64,000 nucleotides of DNA from positions 48,428 through 112,427 of the forward strand of contig JABGOQ010000133.1 of NCBI GenBank assembly GCA_018645405.1, given 5' to 3'. Position 1 is the first letter of the stretch; each line of letters opens with the position of its first letter. Source of the stretch: Anaerolineae bacterium. Its GTDB lineage: Bacteria > Chloroflexota > Anaerolineae > Anaerolineales > Villigracilaceae. The notes below the pieces were generated by a model that worked only from the letters and a program-made list of their open reading frames with translations, was not told where the DNA came from and searched no databases. Below, piece by piece: positions 16,596 through 25,382 of this stretch. Position numbers and translations under genes: made by a program.

Positions 16596-19067
16596 TTAGC
16601 ATCTAACCCTTTTTAGCCTCGGATCATACATCGGTCTCAGTGAGGCTTTGGCAGGATAGCGGACACCGGCAATCTCGATTTCGTAGGTGCCGCTTTTTAT
16701 ATAATCGACTGTGACAATATCGCCTTCTTTTTCGACTGGACCAACCCCAACGGATGCGCCCAATGTATGACCATAGGCACCAGACATAATATGCCCAACG
16801 GAAACACCATTGCGATAGATGATCTCGCCGAAGTACATCATTGCTTCGGGGTCTTCGAGCAGGAATTGGACCATGCGGTATCTATAACCAGATTCTTTCA
16901 GGCGCAAGAGTGCCTCTTTGCCAATGAAGCCATCGGGTTTGTCAAAATCGACAAAGAATGCTAAGCCAACTTCGAGAGATGTGTCGGTATTGTCTATATC
17001 GCCGCCATAGTCGCGATATGATTTTTCTAATCGCAGGGAGTTCAAGGCTTGCAAGCCAATAAATTTTAGATCAAATTTCTCTCCTGCTTCGGTAAGAATA
17101 TCAAAAACATGCGCTGAAAATTCTGTGGGGATATAAAGCTCCCAGCCCAATTCGCCCACATAAGTGACGCGGATTGCCCTAACCAAAGCATAGCCAATAT
17201 CGATCTCTTGCGTGGTGAGGAAGGGGAAGGCTTCATGAGACATATCGGCGTTTGTAACACTGCTCAAAAACTCGCGAGATTTTGGTCCCTGTATATTCAA
17301 AACGCTATAAGCAGAAGATATATTAGTAATGAAAGCGTGCGCTTCTTTGGGTATATGCCGTCTGAGCCAGGCTTGGACAGCGGTTATTGTTCCGTCTCCT
17401 GTGAGGATGAGAAATTCATCTTCTGCCAAGCGCGTGACGGTTAAATCGGCTTCGATAGTACCTGTTTCATTTAGCCATTGCGTGTAGACACATCGCCCAA
17501 CCGGCACGGCAACATTATTTGCACAGATGCGATTGAGATACTTTTCGGCATCTCGTCCCTGTACCAAGATTTTGCCCATGACAGAGTAATCCATCAGGGT
17601 CACATTTTCACGGGTGGCACGATGTTCAGCCGCGCTATATTCAAACCAATTCTGTTTTCCCCAAGAGTATTTCACTTTGGGTTCAACGCCTTTGGGAGCA
17701 AACCAATCTGGGGATTCCCAGCCGGCGTATTCTGTGAAATATGCGCCCGCTTTAGCCAATTGTTCATGGAAGGCAGATTTACGAACATTGCGTGCTGTTT
17801 TGAAATGTTTATTGGGGAAGCTCTCTTCAAACATAAAGCCAAGCAATTCAACAGTTCGGTCTTTTAGATATTTTGGCGTATTCTGGAAAGGTAACATTCG
17901 GGCGATGTCGATTTCGGTTATATCCACATCGGGAACACCATCCACGATCCATTGCGCCATCACTTTTCCAGCCCCACCGCCCATGAGAATGCCAAGGGAA
18001 TTAAAACCAGCGGCAACATAGAAATTATCCAGTTCAGGGGCTAAGCCCATCATTGGACCCAAGTCTGGGGTGAAGCTTTCAGGGCCACAGAAAAACTTGT
18101 GGATTCCGGCGTTTTCGAGCGCGGGGATACGCTTCATCGCTTCTTCGAGATAGGGCATCATGCGATCCCAGTCGGGTTGAATTTCGCCAAAGGTAAAGTT
18201 CTTCGGGATTCCATCCAACGCCCAAGGCGCGGAAACGGGTTCAAATAAACCAAATAATACCCCGCCCACTTCTTCTCGATAATATGCGTATTTTTCAAGG
18301 TCAACGATGATGGGCAATTTATCATTTATGCCATCAATTTTTTCGGTGATCAGATAATAGTGCTCTGCCGCTTGCAAGGGGACATTGATCCCCGCCAATT
18401 TTCCGATTTCGCGTGCCCACATCCCGGCGCAATTGACGACGTATTCAGCTTCGATATTGCCTTTATCTGTGGTAACACCGGTCACGCGTTGGTCTTCTTT
18501 GATGAAACCTGTAACAGCAGTTTCTTCAATAATTTGGACACCCTGCATTCGTGCGCCCTTTGCTAATGCCATCGTTACGTCGATTGGATTGATGCGACCA
18601 TCAACGGGGGTCATGAACCCAGCGAGAATGTCATCGGTATAGGCGAGGGGCCAGAGTTCCTTCACTTTTTCGGGAGAAATCTCTTCCATCATAACGCCGT
18701 ATTCACGGTCAAAAGCGGCGACTCGGCGTAGTTCTTCCACTCGCGAGGGTGTGGTTGCCAGCGTGAGCATCCCCACGCCTTTATAGCCTGTAGCCAGCCC
18801 TGTTTCTTCTTCCAGCGAGTCATATAATTTCAGGCTGTATTTGGTCATCTTGACGGTTGTATCATCGAAAAAACCGCCAGCTTCAACCAGCCCAGCCGCA
18901 TGCCAGGTGGTGCCAGAAGTAAGTTCGGCGCGCTCCAAAAGAACAATATCTTTCCACCCAAGTTTTGCCAAATGATAGGCGGTACTGCATCCAATTACAC
19001 CACCGCCAACGATCACAACTTTGGCTTGTTTTGGTAGGTTATTTTTCGATGATTGCTCTTTGTCCAT
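16596..19067 (-). CDS. FAD/GcvT fusion dehydrogenase, dimethylglycine/sarcosine dehydrogenase-like (copy 1)
   Basis: 823-residue two-module flavoprotein. Residues about 15-400 form a DAO domain with VVIVGGGVIG, and the SGTTWHAAGL motif carries H56, which aligns with the histidine that binds FAD covalently in mammalian dimethylglycine/sarcosine dehydrogenases. Residues about 450-720 are a GcvT-type aminomethyltransferase domain (YVGELGWELY, LRLEKSYRDYGGD), followed by a GcvT C-terminal barrel. The family oxidises N-methyl groups and passes the one-carbon unit to tetrahydrofolate as 5,10-methylene-THF. The gene starts 1 bp after the MttB-family stop, so methyl removal by MttB and oxidative demethylation by this enzyme are probably coordinated. 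The exact amine is unknown. Confidence 0.93.
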   Translation of the reverse strand: MDKEQSSKNNLPKQAKVVIVGGGVIGCSTAYHLAKLGWKDIVLLERAELTSGTTWHAAGLVEAGGFFDDTTVKMTKYSLKLYDSLEEETGLATGYKGVGMLTLATTPSRVEELRRVAAFDREYGVMMEEISPEKVKELWPLAYTDDILAGFMTPVDGRINPIDVTMALAKGARMQGVQIIEETAVTGFIKEDQRVTGVTTDKGNIEAEYVVNCAGMWAREIGKLAGINVPLQAAEHYYLITEKIDGINDKLPIIVDLEKYAYYREEVGGVLFGLFEPVSAPWALDGIPKNFTFGEIQPDWDRMMPYLEEAMKRIPALENAGIHKFFCGPESFTPDLGPMMGLAPELDNFYVAAGFNSLGILMGGGAGKVMAQWIVDGVPDVDITEIDIARMLPFQNTPKYLKDRTVELLGFMFEESFPNKHFKTARNVRKSAFHEQLAKAGAYFTEYAGWESPDWFAPKGVEPKVKYSWGKQNWFEYSAAEHRATRENVTLMDYSVMGKILVQGRDAEKYLNRICANNVAVPVGRCVYTQWLNETGTIEADLTVTRLAEDEFLILTGDGTITAVQAWLRRHIPKEAHAFITNISSAYSVLNIQGPKSREFLSSVTNADMSHEAFPFLTTQEIDIGYALVRAIRVTYVGELGWELYIPTEFSAHVFDILTEAGEKFDLKFIGLQALNSLRLEKSYRDYGGDIDNTDTSLEVGLAFFVDFDKPDGFIGKEALLRLKESGYRYRMVQFLLEDPEAMMYFGEIIYRNGVSVGHIMSGAYGHTLGASVGVGPVEKEGDIVTVDYIKSGTYEIEIAGVRYPAKASLRPMYDPRLKRVRC

Positions 19068-19068
19068 A

Positions 19069-20535
19069 TTATTCTCCTAATTCTTTTGCCGTCTTATCTG
19101 CAGCTGCTAAAATCTGATCCATTTCTTTTAGTTTATCGTCAGACAAGGGTTCGGGGTGGTGTGTATCATAGATCTTCATAAATTCTTCAAATGCAACTTC
19201 ACGTGGTTCACGTAAATTGCCGCTTGCATCCAGTTGACGTAAAACGGGCGAGTAATGGAAGTCACGAATATGTTTACGGGTATGTTTTTCACGCAAATAA
19301 TGACCGCGTGGTCCAACAGATTTGATCACGTCCAGAGAAATATCAAGTTCATTGAATTCAAACTCTTTATAGGTGCCATATACATCCATCGCAAGCGCAG
19401 AGTCAAGAATAATTTGCTCAGGGTATAGGATCATGGATGAATTCATCAATCCCATATAACCGCAAAGCTCACCGCCAGCCAATGGTATTTGTACGCTACC
19501 AAAAGCTGATTCAAGGGCAGATTGCCAGCCAATATCAGGTGCATCACTGCTAAAAGAGCCACCACCCAAGCTGGGAACATTCCAGGCATGCGCCAATTGA
19601 ACTGCGATCAGCGATACAGGGAGGGGGACATCGCCAATATATCCGCCAGTGCGCGGATTCATAAGCGAAGTGATAATCGAGTGAAATACTGGTGCACCAG
19701 GGTGTGCTAGTTGCATCAAAACCATCGCGCTGACAGATTCAGCATCCCCAACGGCTAGGGCACCGAGCACAGAAGCCGGGGCAGTTGACCCCATTGTCGG
19801 CATCGCCATAAGGCTTTGCGGAATACCGGCTTCGGCATAAATTAGAGCGGTTTCAATACCATGCGCATCCTGCGCCAAAGGCGCAATGGTGCAGATATTG
19901 GCACAAACGGGCGGTCTTTTTCGTCTTTCTTCTTCACTGCCAGAAACGACAGTTGCCATATCCACGATAGAAGAAGCAAGTTTTGGGTGAACGGTCGTTC
20001 CGCCACGCACATGTTTCAGCGTATTCGTTAATCCGGCATGGCATTCGTGCAGGGGGGCGGCTTTCCCGAAATCCTGTGCGCTCACCATGGGCCAGAAAAA
20101 GCTGACCGCAGGCAAAGCATCACTAACACGTGCCATCATGGCAACATCCGCTTTTTGGGAAGCGCGCTGTTCGCGGGTCTCCAGATCAACCACATGCACG
20201 CCGCAACCATCGGTGGTTAGATAGGAGGTTTTTCCATCCAGTGTTAAATCAAATCGCTCTTCACGACCACCTAAAGTAAAACTACGCGGCGCGGTTGCCA
20301 TCGCTTTTTTGACCAAATCTGACGGAATGCGAACAATTTCAGTTTCCCAATTCACATTGGCACCATTATCAGCAAAAATTTTCAACGCTTTTTTGCTGGG
20401 GAAATATATCCCCACATCAGACAAAATTTCTAAAGTGGCATTTTGTAGCGTCTCCAGTTCAGATGGACTTAATATATCTATCTTCTGGTGAGATGAAATA
20501 GAAAAAATATCGGGGGTTTCTGAGTGAGTGTTCAC
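19069..20535 (-). CDS. MttB-superfamily corrinoid-dependent methyltransferase, non-pyrrolysine (copy 1)
   Basis: 488-residue TIM-barrel methyltransferase of the trimethylamine methyltransferase (MttB) superfamily, with LSPSELETLQNATLEIL near the start and GPRGHYLREKHTRKH near the end. The frame is open throughout with no in-frame amber codon, so it is not a pyrrolysine enzyme but of the MtgB/MtpB/MtcB kind, which demethylate quaternary amines such as glycine betaine, proline betaine or carnitine. The GTG start at 20535 follows AGGAGA, which overlaps the stop of the corrinoid cap-domain gene. Close relative of the gene at 31203-32654. The methyl acceptor should be a corrinoid protein. The adjacent one lacks the cobalamin-binding half. 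Confidence 0.92.
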   Translation of the reverse strand: MNTHSETPDIFSISSHQKIDILSPSELETLQNATLEILSDVGIYFPSKKALKIFADNGANVNWETEIVRIPSDLVKKAMATAPRSFTLGGREERFDLTLDGKTSYLTTDGCGVHVVDLETREQRASQKADVAMMARVSDALPAVSFFWPMVSAQDFGKAAPLHECHAGLTNTLKHVRGGTTVHPKLASSIVDMATVVSGSEEERRKRPPVCANICTIAPLAQDAHGIETALIYAEAGIPQSLMAMPTMGSTAPASVLGALAVGDAESVSAMVLMQLAHPGAPVFHSIITSLMNPRTGGYIGDVPLPVSLIAVQLAHAWNVPSLGGGSFSSDAPDIGWQSALESAFGSVQIPLAGGELCGYMGLMNSSMILYPEQIILDSALAMDVYGTYKEFEFNELDISLDVIKSVGPRGHYLREKHTRKHIRDFHYSPVLRQLDASGNLREPREVAFEEFMKIYDTHHPEPLSDDKLKEMDQILAAADKTAKELGE

Positions 20536-20543
20536 AAGGTCTC

Positions 20544-20792
20544 CTAATTTGAGGCTTTTTCTAAAATACCGAGCGCAATTTTCATTGCGTCCGTGCTATT
20601 AAATAAATCGGCTAAAAGATATTCTCCGCTGGCGTGCAACCTCCCAGCGCGTTGAAGTCCTTCTCTCGCCCCCGTGATGCAGGTAGGCAAATCTAAGCCC
20701 TCTTTCACTACTTTTAACGCAAAGATTTTGGCTTTCTCCGAATCCCCATCAGCCACGACCTGCGCTAATTTTTCCTGCATCTTAACTGTCAT
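20544..20792 (-). CDS. Corrinoid-protein cap domain only (lacks the B12-binding Rossmann half)
   Basis: 82-residue protein matching only the N-terminal four-helix cap (B12-binding_2) of methyltransferase corrinoid proteins: it starts QEKLAQVVADGDSEKA and ends LADLFNSTDAMKIALGIL. The complete homologue at 37165-37836 has about 223 residues with D103-x-H105-x-x-G108. Here the frame stops cleanly after the cap, and the stop is part of the Shine-Dalgarno region of the following MttB gene. There is no space for a lost C-terminal half. It could be a stand-alone helper, a regulator, or a shortened remnant kept for translational coupling. It cannot by itself carry cobalamin through the usual DxHxxG histidine. 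Confidence 0.75.
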   Translation of the reverse strand: MTVKMQEKLAQVVADGDSEKAKIFALKVVKEGLDLPTCITGAREGLQRAGRLHASGEYLLADLFNSTDAMKIALGILEKASN

Positions 20793-20867
20793 TTTTTCTC
20801 CACGAGACGCCAGAAAGACGCCGAATACGGGTAAGAGTGGGATGGTTCATAAATATACGAAAATATA

Positions 20868-21007
20868 GGATGTGAAGCCGCTTCGCGCGTGACCTCAACT
20901 GGCGTGCCATTTTTCAAGATTTTCTTGGCATGGACTCACTCCGCGTTCCGTTCAAGACGAGAATCTGTTTGGGTGCGGCACTCAAGCCCAAATCATGTGC
21001 GTTGCGG
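20868..21007 (-). repeat. Nested-palindrome intergenic repeat, copy 5 (inverted)
   Basis: Reverse orientation: GGATGTGAAGCCGCTTCGCG, TGACCTCAACTGGCGTGCCA, TTTTTCAAGATTTTCTTGGC, GTTCAAGACGAGAATCTG and GGTGCGGCACTCAAGCCCAA. Its outer and middle arms are complementary. It lies between the mmsA-like gene and the corrinoid cap gene. Confidence 0.87.
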
Positions 21008-21013
21008 TAAATC

Positions 21014-21064
21014 CTCCCGCAGGTTTTGAAGAGAGATCAAACTATCCAATTCAATCTGCGGGAG
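21014..21064 (-). terminator. CCCGCAG hairpin downstream of the semialdehyde dehydrogenase
   Basis: Arms CTCCCGCAGG... and ...CTGCGGGAG around a spacer of about 27 bases, 19 bp after the minus-strand stop at 21083. Same stem core as 2502-2551 and 4670-4717. Probably the end of the aminotransferase-dehydrogenase transcript. Confidence 0.55.
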
Positions 21065-21082
21065 AGTCTAATTTCAATCCGC

Positions 21083-22552
21083 TTAGAATTTACGCGACCA
21101 TTCTTTGGGCCAACGCTCGATCACAACTTTCTTCTGGGTGAAGAACTCAACCGCATCCATTCCCTGACCGTGCATGTCGCCAAAGAAGGAATCCTTCCAG
21201 CCGCTGAAGGGGAAGAATGCCATCGGGGCGGCGACACCGATATTGATACCCACATTGCCAGCCTCGACTTCATAACGGAATTTGCGCGCCGCTGACCCAC
21301 TTGAGGTAAATAGGCTCGCCTGATTGCCATAAACGTGGCTATTTGCAAGTTTGATGGCATCGTCGATGGTGTTGACATGCATCATGCTCAAGACGGGACC
21401 AAAGATTTCAGTTTTCCACATATCGCTATTGGGTTGGACATCGGCTAAAACGGTCGGGCGGACAAAGGCACCGTTTTCGTAGCCTTTGACACTTGCTCCA
21501 CGTCCATCCACCAATGCGGTTGCACCTTCTTTCGCACCCAAGCCGATTAACTGCTCAACGCGCTCTTTGCTGTTCTGGTCGATTAGTGGTCCCATTTGGA
21601 CGCCATCGTCAAGCCCGTAACCAACCGTGCGGGATGCGGCGGCATCGCAAATTAACTCGGTGAAGTTGTTATGCGCTTCGGCAACGGTTACTGCTAAGGA
21701 AACTGCCAAACAGCGTTGACCAGCGCAACCAAAAGCTGAATCCGCTACGATATCGGTTGCCATTTCCATATCTGCATCTGGCATGATGATGACGGGATTC
21801 TTCGCGCCACCTTGGGCTTGGACTCGTTTGCCATTCTCTGCTGCACGGCGATAAACGTATTTTGCAATATTTGTTGAGCCGACAAAGGTAATCGCCCGAA
21901 TATCGGGATGATCGAGAATGGCATCTACTGAATCTTTTGCGCCATTAACCAGGTTTACGACACCCTTCGGGAAATCAACCTGATCGATAAGTTCAAAAAT
22001 GAACTTCATGGTCAGGGAGACTTTTTCGGAGGGTTTGATCACATAAGTATTGCCAGTTGCCAACGCGTAGGGCAGATACCAGAAAGGAATCATGCCGGGG
22101 AAGTTGAAGGGGGCGATGGTGGCGCAAACACCCAAGGGTTGACGCAACATAATTTCGTCAATGCCCCGGGCAACATCTTCTGCCATTTCGCCTTTCATCA
22201 TCATCGGCATACCACAAGCTACTTCCACATTTTCGATGGCGCGCACCATTTCGGCTTTTGCTTCGCCGAGGGTTTTGCCACATTCTTCTGTGATGACGCG
22301 CCCAATCTCATCGTGATTCGCTAAAAGCAAATCGCGCAATTTAAAGAGATACTGGATGCGATCTTGGACAGGGGTTCGTCTCCAAGCGGGGAAGGCGTCT
22401 GAAGCGGCTTTTGTAGCAGCATCCACTTCGACTTTTCCACATAAAGGCGTTTTCGCAATCACCTCGCCTGTGGCGGGATTGATGACATCTGCGTATTCGC
22501 TAACTTTCGGTTCAACCCATTCGTTGTTAATATAATTGAGTATTTTTGTCAT
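21083..22552 (-). CDS. mmsA: (Methyl)malonate-semialdehyde dehydrogenase, CoA-acylating
   Basis: 489-residue aldehyde dehydrogenase of the MmsA/IolA family, which converts methylmalonate or malonate semialdehyde plus CoA and NAD to propionyl- or acetyl-CoA and CO2. It shows [15 protein letters not shown], typical of this family, the catalytic cysteine C281 in GCAGQRCLA, and the terminal [12 protein letters not shown] segment. Arginines R129 and R280 fall where the family binds the substrate carboxylate. It starts 1 bp after the class III aminotransferase stop. With an omega-amino acid aminotransferase, this pair would take beta-alanine (or 3-aminoisobutyrate) to acetyl- (or propionyl-) CoA. 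A terminator-like hairpin follows. Confidence 0.93.
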   Translation of the reverse strand: MTKILNYINNEWVEPKVSEYADVINPATGEVIAKTPLCGKVEVDAATKAASDAFPAWRRTPVQDRIQYLFKLRDLLLANHDEIGRVITEECGKTLGEAKAEMVRAIENVEVACGMPMMMKGEMAEDVARGIDEIMLRQPLGVCATIAPFNFPGMIPFWYLPYALATGNTYVIKPSEKVSLTMKFIFELIDQVDFPKGVVNLVNGAKDSVDAILDHPDIRAITFVGSTNIAKYVYRRAAENGKRVQAQGGAKNPVIIMPDADMEMATDIVADSAFGCAGQRCLAVSLAVTVAEAHNNFTELICDAAASRTVGYGLDDGVQMGPLIDQNSKERVEQLIGLGAKEGATALVDGRGASVKGYENGAFVRPTVLADVQPNSDMWKTEIFGPVLSMMHVNTIDDAIKLANSHVYGNQASLFTSSGSAARKFRYEVEAGNVGINIGVAAPMAFFPFSGWKDSFFGDMHGQGMDAVEFFTQKKVVIERWPKEWSRKF

Positions 22553-22553
22553 T

Positions 22554-23891
22554 TTAGTTCACCTTTTTATCTGCTATTTCGAGAGCATTTTCAACTAGTG
22601 CCAGACCCTCATCTATTTCTTCTTTTGTGATGCAAAGTGGAGGGACAATGAAAACCATCGTGCCAATGTCTTTCACCATGATGAAGGTGAATAAACCACT
22701 GTCCAGTAATGCTTTTTTGACATCAGCCATTACATCAGCCGAGAAAGGTTTTTTCGTCTCTCGATTTTCAACGAGTTCAATTGTGGAAAATAGCCCGATA
22801 TAGCGCACATCGCCTACAGAGATATGACGTTCTTTAATTTTCTCAAGTGCTTCACCAAGATAATTGCCCACGGTTGTGGCATTTTCGAGTAAGTTATCTT
22901 CTTCGTACACATCTATCGTAGCCAATGCCGTAGCGCAAGCGAGCGCGTGTCCGCTATAGGTTAGACCGGCATAGAGGTAATTATCTTCAAAATGGTTGGC
23001 AATCTCTTCTGAAACGATCACAGCCCCTAGTGGCACATAACCAGATGTGATGCCTTTTGCGGTTGTGATGATATCTGGTTCTACATCCCAATTATCGACG
23101 GCAAACCATTCACCTGTCCGCCCCCAACCGCTCATGACTTCATCAGAAATCAGTAGGATGCCGTATTTATCGCAGATCTCGCGAATGCGTGGCCAATAAT
23201 CTTCGGGGGGTACGATGAGACCATTTGAACCAGTCACGCCTTCCATGATGATGGCAGCAATTTTATCTGGCCCTTCATATTGAATTATTTCTTCAACGTG
23301 CGAAATACATTCTTTTTTACAGGATTCTGGCTTTTGCCCGAATGGACACCGATAGCAATAGGGGTCAAGAAAATGTGCTGTCCCTGGCATGGCAGGTTCA
23401 ACCGCGTTACGGCGATAATCACCTGTCAGGGCGACTGATCCATGTGTTGCGCCATGATAAGAACGATAGCGTGCCAAAATTTTATGACGTCCTGTATAAA
23501 AACGCGCGATCTTAATCGCATTTTCATTGGCTTCTGAGCCGCCCAGTGCGAAGAAGGTTTTCTTTAGCTTTCCGGGGGTGACCTCCGCCAGTTTTTTGCC
23601 GAGCAAGCCGCGGGGGCCAGTTGCGTTACCGGGGTGGACAAAGCACAACTCAGCAGCCTGATCCTGAATCGCTTTTATGACTTTGGGATGCTGGCTTCCA
23701 ATATTCGTATTCATCAATTGGGATGAGAAATCAAAGTACCGTTTCCCATCTGCGTCCCAAAAGTAGACACCTTCTGCTTTGCTGACAGGAATTGGGTTAA
23801 CCTGAGATTGAATTGACCAGGAAAAAAATGTATATTCTTTACTTAGCTGAACAATTTCATCAGCTGTTAATGATTCTTTTTCATGCTTCAT
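22554..23891 (-). CDS. Class III omega-amino acid:pyruvate aminotransferase (beta-alanine or taurine type)
   Basis: 445-residue PLP-dependent fold-type I aminotransferase. The PLP lysine lies in [12 protein letters not shown], the cofactor-binding aspartate in [13 protein letters not shown], and a cysteine-containing insertion [18 protein letters not shown] occupies the middle, as in some taurine/beta-alanine:pyruvate aminotransferases. It is directly coupled to the mmsA-like gene. That pairing favours beta-alanine (product malonate semialdehyde) over taurine, whose product sulfoacetaldehyde is not a substrate of MmsA. Assignment within class III cannot be settled by eye. Confidence 0.85.
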   Translation of the reverse strand: MKHEKESLTADEIVQLSKEYTFFSWSIQSQVNPIPVSKAEGVYFWDADGKRYFDFSSQLMNTNIGSQHPKVIKAIQDQAAELCFVHPGNATGPRGLLGKKLAEVTPGKLKKTFFALGGSEANENAIKIARFYTGRHKILARYRSYHGATHGSVALTGDYRRNAVEPAMPGTAHFLDPYCYRCPFGQKPESCKKECISHVEEIIQYEGPDKIAAIIMEGVTGSNGLIVPPEDYWPRIREICDKYGILLISDEVMSGWGRTGEWFAVDNWDVEPDIITTAKGITSGYVPLGAVIVSEEIANHFEDNYLYAGLTYSGHALACATALATIDVYEEDNLLENATTVGNYLGEALEKIKERHISVGDVRYIGLFSTIELVENRETKKPFSADVMADVKKALLDSGLFTFIMVKDIGTMVFIVPPLCITKEEIDEGLALVENALEIADKKVN

Positions 23892-23907
23892 AAAAGCCTC
23901 TTTTTTA

Positions 23908-23940
23908 CAGAAACACGGCTTATTAAAAGCCGTGTTTCTG
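23908..23940 (-). terminator. Perfect 14-bp hairpin between two aminotransferase genes
   Basis: CAGAAACACGGCTT / AAGCCGTGTTTCTG with a four-base ATTA loop, midway in the 56-bp gap. No U-run on the minus strand, so it may modulate read-through between the two genes rather than end transcription. Confidence 0.5.
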
Positions 23941-23947
23941 TTGAAAT

Positions 23948-25258
23948 TTATTCTTTTGCTACTTTGAGTGCGTCGTTGAAAATGTTCAGCGTTTCATTCA
24001 CATCTTCTTCGCTGAGGGCGGCGCATAAGAACCAAGGTTCTCGGGCATCACCGTCGGGTTGTACGCCTCTTTGGATGAGTTCCAAAGCAAGATTTTCGTA
24101 GAGTTCGCCATCGCCTTGGAAATATTCTCTGAAATCTTGTGGTTCTTCCTCAACACCCATAACGATTCCAAACATGGATGGGACACCAGGAAGAGCATGT
24201 GGGATATCTGCTTCGGTCAGGATTTCGTCAATCCCGGTCATCAAGGCTTTGCCACGTTTGTTGATGGTGTCAATGATGGGCTCATTTTCGAGAATTTCAA
24301 GCGTGGCAATTGCCGCTACAGTACCAACTACATTTCCGGAATAAGTGCCACCATGCGCCATATGACCAGGCTCAATTGTCATCATGACTTCTTCTTTGCC
24401 TGCAATAGCGGCGATGGGGAATCCGTTACCCAAGGCTTTGGCGTAGGTGACCAAATCAGCTTGAATACCGAAGTATTCCTGCGCGCCACCGTTTGCCATC
24501 CTGAAGCCAGTTTTGACCTCATCGAAAACCAGCACAATGCCGTATTTGCTGCATAGTTCTCGCATTTTTTCGAGATAGCCTGGTTTCGGCATGACGCCAG
24601 CTGAGTTGCCAAGCATTGGTTCAACAAATATCGCGGCAATATCACCCCATTGTGCGGTGATGGTTTCTTCCAAGCGTTCAAAGTCATTATAAGGAAGATT
24701 GATCACATACTGATTGATCCCCTTGGGAATGCCCGAAGTCGCCTGTACATTGATCGGGCTACGCTTTGAGCCTAAGGCTGCAGGATTGGCAGAGGCTGTG
24801 CTGAACATAAAATAATCTGCCATGCCATGATATTGCCCCTCGAATTTGATGAATTTTTCACGTCCTGCGCGGGCGCGGGCGATGCGAAGAGCGTGCATGG
24901 TCGCTTCGGTGCCGGTATTGGTCAAGCGCACCTTATCTACATTGCACATGCGTGTAATGCGTTCGCAGAGATCGATTTCGTAAGGCGTTGTCCAAGCAAA
25001 GACGGTGCCGTCCTGAATTGCTTCTTGGACGCGTTTCACAACAGTAGGATGACCGTGCCCCAGAATAACGGGCCCAAACCCCAAGCGATAATCAATATAG
25101 CGTTTTTCATCCGCGTCCCAAAGGTAAGTGCCTTCACCGCGCGTGGCAATTATTGTGTCATCATCGCCCCAATAGCGAAAATTCGAATTGACCCCATAAG
25201 GCATAACATCTAATGCTTTTTTGAAAAGGGCACTGGTTTTCTTTCCTTGAATACTCAT
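23948..25258 (-). CDS. Glutamate-1-semialdehyde aminomutase-like class III aminotransferase
   Basis: 436-residue PLP enzyme of the HemL-like branch. It has PYGVNSNFRYW near the N-terminus, GTEATMHALRIARA, the aspartate in LVFDEVKTGFR, and the PLP lysine in TYAKALGNGFP. The start at 25258 (MSIQGKK) is preferred because AGGAG is six bases ahead. The in-frame ATG two codons earlier overlaps that site. It is unlikely to be the haem-pathway enzyme because it sits in an amine-catabolic cluster. Related proteins act as aminotransferases or aminomutases on beta- or omega-amino acids. The substrate is unknown. Confidence 0.85.
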   Translation of the reverse strand: MSIQGKKTSALFKKALDVMPYGVNSNFRYWGDDDTIIATRGEGTYLWDADEKRYIDYRLGFGPVILGHGHPTVVKRVQEAIQDGTVFAWTTPYEIDLCERITRMCNVDKVRLTNTGTEATMHALRIARARAGREKFIKFEGQYHGMADYFMFSTASANPAALGSKRSPINVQATSGIPKGINQYVINLPYNDFERLEETITAQWGDIAAIFVEPMLGNSAGVMPKPGYLEKMRELCSKYGIVLVFDEVKTGFRMANGGAQEYFGIQADLVTYAKALGNGFPIAAIAGKEEVMMTIEPGHMAHGGTYSGNVVGTVAAIATLEILENEPIIDTINKRGKALMTGIDEILTEADIPHALPGVPSMFGIVMGVEEEPQDFREYFQGDGELYENLALELIQRGVQPDGDAREPWFLCAALSEEDVNETLNIFNDALKVAKE

Positions 25259-25304
25259 ACACATCTCCTTTGAAGTAATTTGAGTGATTACTTCCTTGGC
25301 TCTT

Positions 25305-25348
25305 AGGCACTCGGTTTTTCTTTTAAGTTGAGATTAAAACCGAGTGCC
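25305..25348 (-). terminator. 14-bp perfect hairpin upstream of the aminomutase-like gene
   Basis: AGGCACTCGGTTTT ... AAAACCGAGTGCCT, 35 bp after the OCD-like stop on the minus strand. Likely ends the OCD transcript or controls read-through. It shares the ACTCGGTTTT core with hairpins at 5856-5957 and 50964-51009. Confidence 0.5.
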
Positions 25349-25382
25349 TGTCTGAACCTAAATAGTTAGTAATTTTTACGGG

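Noticed and set aside
20793..20867. Cobalamin riboswitch ahead of the corrinoid/MttB genes
   Set aside because: The short leader shows no B12-box-like sequence or matching structure, and the rest of the gap is occupied by the repeat.
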